Positions 1-4,869 of a stretch of 9,753 nucleotides of DNA are shown here, piece after piece. This stretch comes from CAYLYP01 sp964387795 (lineage in GTDB: Bacteria > Bacteroidota > Bacteroidia > Bacteroidales > UBA7960): assembly GCA_964387795.1 (NCBI GenBank), contig CAYLYP010000102.1, forward strand, positions 1 to 9,753, written 5' to 3'. Position 1 is the first letter of the stretch; each line of letters begins with the position of its first letter. The notes under the pieces are model-generated. The model was not told the DNA's origin. It saw only the letters and a list, made by a program, of their open reading frames with translations, and ran no database searches. The translations under genes were made by a program, and so were the position numbers.

Positions 1-737
1 GATTCGATTTTTTTCAAAAGGCCTTTGTTTTTTGTAGTAAGCCAGCCCAGTCTTAATCCGGCAAGGCCAAATGTCTTTGCAGTTCCCCAAAGGCTAATGG
101 CATCTTCATAGATATCGCAGGCAGGGGGTAAAGCCAGATTGTTGCCATGGTTCAAGAACCTGTACATTTCATCAGAGAACACAGGGATCCCTTTGCGCTT
201 TGCAATCTCAAAAATATGCAGGTATTCATCAATTTCAGGGCTAAATCCGGTAGGGTTGTGTGGGAAATTAATAATTATCAGCTTCGTATCATCCTTAATA
301 AGTTTTTCAAGTTCAGCGGTGTCATAATGCCATCCTTGCTGATTATAGCTTGGTTGCCAAAAAGAAAGCCGGCAACCAATGTCCCTTGCCACCTGATATA
401 AGGATTGGTACATTGGCGCCATACATACCACATGGTCTCCGGCATCCAGCATCACATTCATCAGGATAAAGTTGGCTTCACCAGGCGAACACACAAGGAT
501 TTCGTCCAATTCGATGTGTTTATAATGTTTTTTTATTGCACACCTTAGGGCTTCGCTCCCAATAGTTTCGGTATAACCAAGCTGAAGTGATCCCCAGCGA
601 AGTTTTTCTTCTTCAGAAGCCAGTCCCAACACATAGTTCATAGGATAGCCATCGCAATCAGAGCTTGACAAGAGATACCTTGTAGTAAACTCATATTTGG
701 CAAAATATCTTTCAACCGAAAAATCTTTAAGCTTCAT
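1..737 (-). CDS. PLP-dependent class I/II aminotransferase, N-terminal part (truncated by window edge)
   Basis: This is a fold-type I, PLP-dependent aminotransferase that would move an amino group between an amino acid and a 2-oxo acid in the cytoplasm; the substrate cannot be read from the sequence. I translated 245 complete codons from the ATG at 737-735. Visible landmarks are HNPTG (160-164, cofactor-ring contact), SDEMY (188-192, with Asp189 for the pyridine nitrogen and Tyr192), and GTAKTFGLAGLRLGW (218-232), where Lys221 is the expected Schiff-base lysine and Arg229 the phosphate-binding arginine. The usual serine before that lysine is alanine here. The protein opens with MKLKDFSVERYF and lacks a signal peptide. 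About 120-150 C-terminal residues, including the substrate-carboxylate arginine, lie outside the window. It is divergent from the selenium operon and shows no clear functional link to it. The family call is firm and the specificity is unknown. Confidence 0.93.
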   Translation of the reverse strand, partial: MKLKDFSVERYFAKYEFTTRYLLSSSDCDGYPMNYVLGLASEEEKLRWGSLQLGYTETIGSEALRCAIKKHYKHIELDEILVCSPGEANFILMNVMLDAGDHVVCMAPMYQSLYQVARDIGCRLSFWQPSYNQQGWHYDTAELEKLIKDDTKLIIINFPHNPTGFSPEIDEYLHIFEIAKRKGIPVFSDEMYRFLNHGNNLALPPACDIYEDAISLWGTAKTFGLAGLRLGWLTTKNKGLLKKIE

Positions 738-772
738 GTAATATTGATTTAAAAACCTTAATAATCCTTAAT

Positions 773-780
773 CAAATTTA
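773..780 (-). promoter_or_regulatory. Candidate Bacteroidota -7 promoter element for the aminotransferase
   Basis: Read on the minus strand this is TAAATTTG, a perfect match to the Bacteroidota TAnnTTTG -7 element. It lies 35 nt before the aminotransferase ATG. The -33 region is only T-rich (GTTTTAG) without a clean TTG, so the call rests on the -7 box and its position. There is no Shine-Dalgarno sequence before the ATG, which is normal for this phylum. Confidence 0.5.
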
Positions 781-998
781 GTATAATCATTTAAATTTCT
801 AAAACATAAAACCAGATTAAATCAAATATGGTGCAGGGGCTGCTGAAAAAGCCCTCAAGGATTCAGATACGGGGCTACAATGCGAAAAGGGGCATAAAAT
901 GGTTATATGTTAAATGGATATTGCAGGGGAAATGCTGTTTTTGAGTTTGGGAGGGGGGCATTTTACTATTTTATTAATTACATTGTTATAAAAACAGG

Positions 999-1006
999 TA
1001 AATTTG
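999..1006 (+). promoter_or_regulatory. Candidate Bacteroidota -7 promoter element for the yedF-selU-selD operon
   Basis: TAAATTTG is a perfect TAnnTTTG match ending 23 nt before the ATG at 1030. A TTG lies at 983-985, but the 13-nt spacer is shorter than the usual 19 or so, so the -33 element is doubtful. If the promoter is used, transcription would start around 1010-1015. That excludes any translation start further upstream and supports the 1030 start of the first gene. Confidence 0.5.
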
Positions 1007-1029
1007 CAAAGAAAAAAAACATAAAAACG

Positions 1030-1374
1030 ATGTCAAAGGACAATACATTGCTCCAGGTTTCAAGTTATGGTATGGGGCAAGGGAGCCAGGAACTGGCACT
1101 ACAGCTATTTGGAAATTATTTAAATCTAAGCCTCCAGGACAACCGCCTGCCAAAAATCATTGTATTTTATAATGAAGGGGTAAAACTTGTGTGTAAGGGT
1201 TCGCCAGTAATAGAGTTCTTGAAACAAGCTGAAGCAGAAGGAGTTAAAATACTTGCCTGCAAAACCTGCCTGAACTATTATAATATCATTGATGAGATTG
1301 AGGTTGGCCAGGGCGGCACTATGGCCGACATTATCACCTTACAGGCCCATGCAACCAAAATAATATCCCTATAA
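1030..1374 (+). CDS. yedF: YedF-like selenium metabolism protein, DsrE-domain only
   Basis: The 114-aa cytoplasmic protein matches the C-terminal DsrE/DsrF-like domain of the selenium metabolism protein YedF, a family found beside selD whose biochemical role is unsettled; a role in handling sulfur or selenium is plausible. The diagnostic stretch is KIIVFYNEGVKLV followed by GSPVIEFLKQAEAEGVKIL and then CKTCLNYY (Cys77 and Cys80 as a CxxC pair, Cys80 at the position conserved in the family). A glycine-rich GQGGTMADI follows near the C-terminus. Full-length YedF proteins are around 200 aa and carry an N-terminal TusA (SirA)-like domain; none is encoded here or just upstream. I chose ATG 1030 because the open frame further upstream (from 907) encodes low-complexity residues unlike the family and would lie before the likely promoter. 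It is the first gene of the selenium operon, 21 nt before selU. Confidence 0.85.
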   Translation: MSKDNTLLQVSSYGMGQGSQELALQLFGNYLNLSLQDNRLPKIIVFYNEGVKLVCKGSPVIEFLKQAEAEGVKILACKTCLNYYNIIDEIEVGQGGTMADIITLQAHATKIISL

Positions 1375-1395
1375 AGGGATAATCAAATAAAGCAA

Positions 1396-2448
1396 ATGTT
1401 ACAGGAAATCAGTATTTCTGAGTATTATCAATCGTACTACCACCTTGCAATCATTGATGTCCGTTCGCCAGGCGAATATGAAAAGGGGCACATTCCGGGA
1501 GCAGTGAACATTGCTTTATTTTCAAATGAAGAACGGGCCGACATAGGGACTACCTATTTACGCAGATCAAAAGATTTGGCGATGGAACTTGGATATAAAT
1601 ATGTAGCACCCAAGCTTCAGGATTTCATTGATCAATCAAGGATGGTTGCCCCCCGTGGTGAAGTAGTTGTTCATTGTTGGCGTGGAGGGATGCGAAGCCA
1701 ATCATTTGCAAAGCATATCCACGACAATGGGATGGAAAGGGTTTATATAATCACCGGGGGTTATAAAGCGTTCAGGAATTATGTCCTTGATTTTTTCAAA
1801 CAGGAATTCAATCTCAGGATACTTGGGGGCTATACGGGTTCAGGTAAGACAGAAATAATTGCCGAATTTGAAAAAATGGGCCTTCAGGTAGTTGACCTGG
1901 AAAGGCTTGCAAACCATAAAGGCTCGGCTTTTGGGGCGATAAACCAGGCACCACAACCCACAGTGGAACAATTTGAGAATAACCTTTTTAATATGATGAG
2001 GCCCTTAAATTTTCAAGAACCTATCTGGCTTGAAGATGAGAGCAATAGCATTGGGAAAGTCCAAATCCCCATGGGCCTATTTAACCAGATTAGGCAAAAG
2101 ACATTGGTTTTTATTGATATCCCAAAAGAAAAAAGAGCTTACCACCTTGTTAAGGGATATGCCGTTTGCGACAAATCTTTACTCGAAAAAGGGATAAACC
2201 AGGTTGCGAAACGCCTTGGTGGCCTGGCAACACAACAAGCCCTTGAATTCCTTGCTTCTGACAACTTTTACCAGGTAGCCCTTATCTTGTTGGTTTATTA
2301 TGACAAGACATATTTCAAAGGACTGCAAACAAGAAGCCCGGGACAAATTATCCAGCTTTCATTGGATGATACAAATCATGAATTGAACGCACACAAAATA
2401 ATTGAATATTTTAAGCAAAATGGACAAAATCAAACTAACCCAATATAG
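1396..2448 (+). CDS. selU: tRNA 2-selenouridine synthase
   Basis: SelU (also MnmH or YbbB) replaces the sulfur of 2-thiouridine with selenium at wobble position 34 of tRNAs such as those for Lys, Glu and Gln, with selenophosphate as donor and a geranylated intermediate. The 350-aa protein has an N-terminal rhodanese domain (about 5-135) with the active-site loop HCWRGGMRS, in which Cys94 corresponds to the catalytic Cys97 of the E. coli enzyme. It then has a P-loop domain whose Walker A motif is GYTGSGKT (145-152). Further family signatures are DVRSPGEYEKGHIPGAVN (21-38), ADIGTTYLRRSK and WLEDESNSIGKVQIP. Length and domain order match the family, so the gene looks intact. It follows yedF by 21 nt and its last 29 nt overlap selD, whose product makes its selenium donor; translational coupling is likely. 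Confidence 0.96.
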   Translation: MLQEISISEYYQSYYHLAIIDVRSPGEYEKGHIPGAVNIALFSNEERADIGTTYLRRSKDLAMELGYKYVAPKLQDFIDQSRMVAPRGEVVVHCWRGGMRSQSFAKHIHDNGMERVYIITGGYKAFRNYVLDFFKQEFNLRILGGYTGSGKTEIIAEFEKMGLQVVDLERLANHKGSAFGAINQAPQPTVEQFENNLFNMMRPLNFQEPIWLEDESNSIGKVQIPMGLFNQIRQKTLVFIDIPKEKRAYHLVKGYAVCDKSLLEKGINQVAKRLGGLATQQALEFLASDNFYQVALILLVYYDKTYFKGLQTRSPGQIIQLSLDDTNHELNAHKIIEYFKQNGQNQTNPI

Positions 2449-3451
2449 CCATGGGGCAGGATGTGGTTGTAAAATCTCACCAAAAGTCCTCACCACCATT
2501 TTACACAGCAGCATCGATCCATTTTTAGACAAGAAGCTTATTGTTGGAAACGATTCACGCGATGATGCTGCTGTTTATGATTTAGGGGATGGCACAGCCA
2601 TTATAAGCACAACTGACTTCTTTATGCCTATTGTTGACGACCCATTTGTTTTTGGGAAAATTGCAGCAACAAATGCAATCAGTGATGTTTATGCAATGGG
2701 GGGGGCACCAATGATGGCAATTGCAATATTGGGCTGGCCTATTGACAAGCTTTCCCCTGAGATTGCCCAACAGGTGATGGATGGTGGGCGACAGGCATGC
2801 AAAGAAGCATCCATACCTCTTGCCGGTGGACATAGTATCGACAGTCCTGAACCTATCTTTGGCCTGGCAGTAACTGGACGGGTGAAACTATCCCATCTCA
2901 AACAAAATGACACAGCTACAAAAGGCTGTAAGCTTTATCTTACCAAACCCCTTGGGGTAGGTATCCTGACCACCGCCCAGAAGCAAGGGAAACTAAAAGA
3001 AGAACATGCCCATATTGCCCCTGAATCAATGTCGAAGCTGAACAGCCTTGGTACACAATTGGCTTTGGTTGAAGGGATTAAAGCCATGACTGATGTTACA
3101 GGCTTTGGCTTATTGGGCCATCTTACCGAAATGTGCCAGGGAAGCCACCTCTCAGCAAAAATTTCTTATGATAAAATACCTGTGTTCACCGAAATAGCAG
3201 GATACCTTGCCCAGAAATGTTTTCCCGGAGGGACATACCGCAATTGGGACAGCTATGGTCAGCATATTCAATTAAAAGATGAAAGCCAGAAGTATATCCT
3301 TTGTGATCCCCAGACAAGCGGGGGGCTAATGATCGCTGTCCATCCTGATGCAATTCATGAGGTTGAATCCCTGTTGATCAATAATGGGATTGAGCCAGTA
3401 TGTTTTGGTGAATTTACAGATCAGGGCCAATACTTAATCGAAGTCAATTAA
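2420..3451 (+). CDS. selD: Selenide, water dikinase (selenophosphate synthetase)
   Basis: SelD makes selenophosphate from selenide and ATP, releasing AMP and phosphate. The 343-aa protein starts MDKIKLTQYSHGAGCGCK, closely matching the E. coli N-terminus with an offset of two residues. Cys15 and Lys18 are the catalytic pair (Cys17 and Lys20 in E. coli), so this is the cysteine form and not a selenoprotein. The metal and ATP-binding aspartates are present: Asp49 (DDAAVY), Asp66 (TTDFFMP), Asp89 (ISDVYAMGG) and Asp225 (DVTGFGLLGH). GGHSIDSPEP (136-145) and DPQTSGG (296-302) complete the family pattern. I chose ATG 2420 over the in-frame ATG at 2402 because it gives the family-like N-terminus. 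The start lies inside the end of selU in another frame (29-nt overlap). An inverted repeat surrounds the stop codon. The product supplies SelU; no selA or selB is visible in the window. Confidence 0.97.
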   Translation: MDKIKLTQYSHGAGCGCKISPKVLTTILHSSIDPFLDKKLIVGNDSRDDAAVYDLGDGTAIISTTDFFMPIVDDPFVFGKIAATNAISDVYAMGGAPMMAIAILGWPIDKLSPEIAQQVMDGGRQACKEASIPLAGGHSIDSPEPIFGLAVTGRVKLSHLKQNDTATKGCKLYLTKPLGVGILTTAQKQGKLKEEHAHIAPESMSKLNSLGTQLALVEGIKAMTDVTGFGLLGHLTEMCQGSHLSAKISYDKIPVFTEIAGYLAQKCFPGGTYRNWDSYGQHIQLKDESQKYILCDPQTSGGLMIAVHPDAIHEVESLLINNGIEPVCFGEFTDQGQYLIEVN

Positions 3452-3466
3452 ATAAAAGTATTGGCC
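3425..3466 (+). terminator. 11-bp perfect inverted repeat around the selD stop codon, candidate terminator
   Basis: GGCCAATACTT at 3425-3435 pairs perfectly with AAGTATTGGCC at 3456-3466, leaving a 20-nt loop that contains the selD TAA. The sequence after the stem is only moderately T-rich (ATTCTATTCTCCTTTTA), so it is not a textbook intrinsic terminator. It could stop transcription, protect the mRNA 3' end, or attenuate expression of the 105-aa gene downstream. Because the left arm is coding, terminating ribosomes would melt it. Confidence 0.5.
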
Positions 3467-3494
3467 AACTGAAATTCTATTCTCCTTTTAAAAC

Positions 3495-3502
3495 CAATTT
3501 TG
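3495..3502 (+). promoter_or_regulatory. Weak candidate -7 element before the 105-aa gene
   Basis: CAATTTTG matches TAnnTTTG at all but the first base and ends 23 nt before the ATG at 3526, a spacing like that of the other promoter candidates here. No clear TTG sits at the right distance upstream. It would allow independent expression from selD, but read-through is equally possible. Confidence 0.25.
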
Positions 3503-3525
3503 TACCTATCATTGATCAACAAAAA

Positions 3526-3843
3526 ATGCCTGGGACACTTTTCACCGGTCACTTAAAAGATTTGATAGATTATGCTGAATCAGGTTCTGAATCAGATGTT
3601 GATACCATATTCAGTAACCTGACTAAGGAATCGAGTTTTGCAGAAACACGCTTTGTCGATTTTGCCTTAAGCCTGGTTTCTAATCCGGAAGGTAAAAATC
3701 GGATAAAACATTACCTTTTCAAAGGGACTCAGATACAAAGGAACTATGCTTGTTTGTTTTTCAACAGGCTTGGTGAATATCAAGATGTGGAAAAAGCATA
3801 TCATGAAGGCCTTATAGATGAAATACAGGCTTTCTCAAGATAG
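3526..3843 (+). CDS. Hypothetical 105-aa protein downstream of selD
   Basis: I do not recognise a named family. The 105-aa product is soluble, with no signal peptide, membrane segment or cysteine-rich motif. It appears mostly helical, with acidic N-terminal helices (HLKDLIDYAESGSESDVD) and a more basic, aromatic C-terminal half: RIKHYLFKGTQIQRNYACLF, then NRLGEYQDVEKAYHEGLIDE. The last part resembles short helix-turn-helix units of alpha-solenoid proteins, but I cannot assign HEAT or TPR repeats. The start is the first ATG in an open frame with no in-frame ATG upstream back to the selD stop region. Its composition matches the neighbours and the frame is intact, so it is probably real. It lies 74 nt after selD on the same strand, so co-transcription is possible if the inverted repeat does not terminate. 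No function is proposed. Confidence 0.7.
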   Translation: MPGTLFTGHLKDLIDYAESGSESDVDTIFSNLTKESSFAETRFVDFALSLVSNPEGKNRIKHYLFKGTQIQRNYACLFFNRLGEYQDVEKAYHEGLIDEIQAFSR

Positions 3844-3903
3844 TAACAATTAAGATGCAGGAAACAACACTTTGTTAGAACAACAATAATAAAAATTCTT
3901 TCA

Positions 3904-3920
3904 AGGTTTTCCAGAAACCT
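3904..3920 (-). terminator. Small hairpin, possible terminator for the DUF4256 gene
   Basis: AGGTTT (3904-3909) pairs with AAACCT (3915-3920) around a 5-nt loop. On the minus strand the stem is followed by TGAAAGAATTTTTATT, a T-rich tract, which suits termination of the DUF4256 gene whose stop is about 35 nt earlier. The stem is short and only one-third G+C, so this is a weak call. It lies between two convergent genes. Confidence 0.35.
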
Positions 3921-3954
3921 CATCAAAATCAGCATTAAAACATTGAAAAACAGC

Positions 3955-4512
3955 TCATAGCTTTAGGCAGGCCCTGAAAGCCCTTACGCTATAATAAGAT
4001 GAAGCCCCGTTATGATAAATAAAAACCCGCCCATACCTATAATCACCAAACAAAGCCCCGCCAAGGGACCTTATTTCTGGAGGTGTTTTAAGCCAGCTTG
4101 ATGTTTTAGTGTCAAATTGACCAAGTTTTTGTAATTCGATATATTCCTGCTCAGAAAGAATCTCCACGCCCATTTGCTTTGCCAGGTCAATTGCATTATT
4201 CAAAGGTGCATGTTCTTTCCTTGATTCAAGCCCTTCAAGGTCATAACAAATGCTCCGGCGCCCTTTAGGGCTCTCAGGCGAACAATCAAAAAATAAATAT
4301 TCATTATTAAGTTTATCATAGCCAACTATATCCGGTTCACCACCAGTTAGCTCCATTTCATTAAGGGACCAAAGTTTTTCAGGACATTGGTGCAACTTAT
4401 TTTCCACAACTGCCCAATCAATTCCCTGGTGCCTTGCCATATTGCTTTCAAATCTTTTTTTCAGAATACATACCATTGATTCTGATTGCCCTATCTGCAA
4501 TTTTCTATCCAT
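3955..4512 (-). CDS. DUF4256 family protein
   Basis: This 185-aa protein belongs to the DUF4256 family of unknown function, which is widespread in bacteria. The whole family pattern is visible: KKRFESNMARHQG (18-30), EKLWSLNEMELTGGEPDIVG (45-64), FFDCSPESPKGRRS (74-87), a LESRKEHAP segment (95-103), LQKLGQFDTKTSSWLKTP (127-144), SLGGALFGDYRYGRVFIYHNG (149-169, with the conserved YHNGA.SYY), and a closing FRACLKL. Conserved charged and polar residues such as those in GGEPD and DTKTSSW look like a binding or active site, but no reaction is known to me. There is no signal peptide or membrane segment. An internal ATG at Met13 is an alternative start; the longer form gives the usual family length. 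It is transcribed alone, convergent with the 105-aa gene and divergent from the kinases. Confidence 0.9.
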   Translation of the reverse strand: MDRKLQIGQSESMVCILKKRFESNMARHQGIDWAVVENKLHQCPEKLWSLNEMELTGGEPDIVGYDKLNNEYLFFDCSPESPKGRRSICYDLEGLESRKEHAPLNNAIDLAKQMGVEILSEQEYIELQKLGQFDTKTSSWLKTPPEIRSLGGALFGDYRYGRVFIYHNGASSYYSVRAFRACLKL

Positions 4513-4586
4513 GACCTATCAATTAAAAAAGAGAGAGATTAAAAAAGGTACCCTAAACATTTGAATTAAAGATAAGGATTTCACAG

Positions 4587-4617
4587 CAAAATAACAAAGT
4601 GGGTTCACAATTATCAA
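4587..4617 (-). promoter_or_regulatory. Candidate promoter for the DUF4256 gene
   Basis: On the minus strand a TTG (4617-4615) is followed after 20 nt by TTATTTTG (4594-4587), one mismatch from TAnnTTTG. The element ends 74 nt before the ATG at 4512. Spacing is right for a Bacteroidota promoter, but the -7 box is imperfect. Confidence 0.35.
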
Positions 4618-4828
4618 TGTGTCCGGACCTTCAAATGCTTAAAAGCATGGATTAAACTATCTGGGATTTTAGAAGAGAGGCAAGCAAGTCTAATTACAAC
4701 AATCATATTATCTGCACATTGAAGATAAAGAAAAACAGATGCTCAGCATTACAAACAAAGTTTTAACAAATAGTTTGGAATAAATAAAAGCAAAGTCACA
4801 AAGCTGTTTCATTTTTAAAATGATTCCT

Positions 4829-4836
4829 TAACTTTA
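4829..4836 (+). promoter_or_regulatory. Candidate -7 element for the kinase operon
   Basis: TAACTTTA differs from TAnnTTTG only at the last base and ends 33 nt before the ATG at 4870. A T-rich TGTTTC lies about 19 nt upstream where the -33 TTG is expected. The call is tentative. Confidence 0.3.
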
Positions 4837-4869
4837 CAATCTAAAAACAGATATCTAAGTGCTACGCTC

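Larger units (their letters stand above)
738..1029. other. Divergent intergenic region between aminotransferase and selenium operon
   Basis: The 292 nt hold the two outward-facing promoter candidates near their ends. Between them, roughly 828-960, is a G-rich patch with several GGGG runs that differs from the AT-rich surroundings. It contains a small potential hairpin: GGGCT at 837-841 pairs with AGCCC at 850-854. I see no tRNA, riboswitch of a known class, or convincing gene. A 38-codon reading frame at 828-944 was considered and rejected. Confidence 0.6.
4513..4869. other. Divergent intergenic region between DUF4256 gene and kinase pair
   Basis: The 357 nt are AT-rich and hold promoter candidates for both flanking genes. 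Minor structures are an 8-bp palindrome GTCCGGAC at 4621-4628 and a small hairpin-forming ATGCTTAAAAGCAT just after it. Neither has a recognisable partner protein. I see no tRNA, no insertion-sequence end and no convincing small gene. Confidence 0.55.

Noticed and set aside
139..401. Plus-strand reading frames of 62 and 84 codons
   Set aside because: They lie opposite the aminotransferase, whose minus-strand frame carries clear family motifs over the same bases. They have no homologous features of their own.
837..854. Hairpin GGGCT/AGCCC as a terminator
   Set aside because: There is no T-tract on either side and no gene ends nearby: both flanking genes start here and point away from it.
828..944. 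A 38-codon reading frame starting MVQGLLKKPSRI in the intergenic region
   Set aside because: It shows no recognisable family, no ribosome-binding or promoter signal at the right place, and an unusual composition that follows from the G-rich patch. It is probably chance.
907..1029. N-terminal extension of the YedF-like protein by 41 residues
   Set aside because: The extra residues do not resemble a TusA domain and would lie upstream of the probable -7 promoter box at 999-1006. The family-like sequence begins after ATG 1030.
2402..2419. Longer selD start (six extra residues)
   Set aside because: The downstream ATG gives MDKIKLTQYSHGAG, which fits the known SelD N-terminus. The extra residues MNILSK would extend the overlap with selU without support.
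4621..4628. Palindrome GTCCGGAC in the kinase promoter region
   Set aside because: It is an isolated 8-bp palindrome with no second copy or regulator gene in the window, so it is too little to call an operator.
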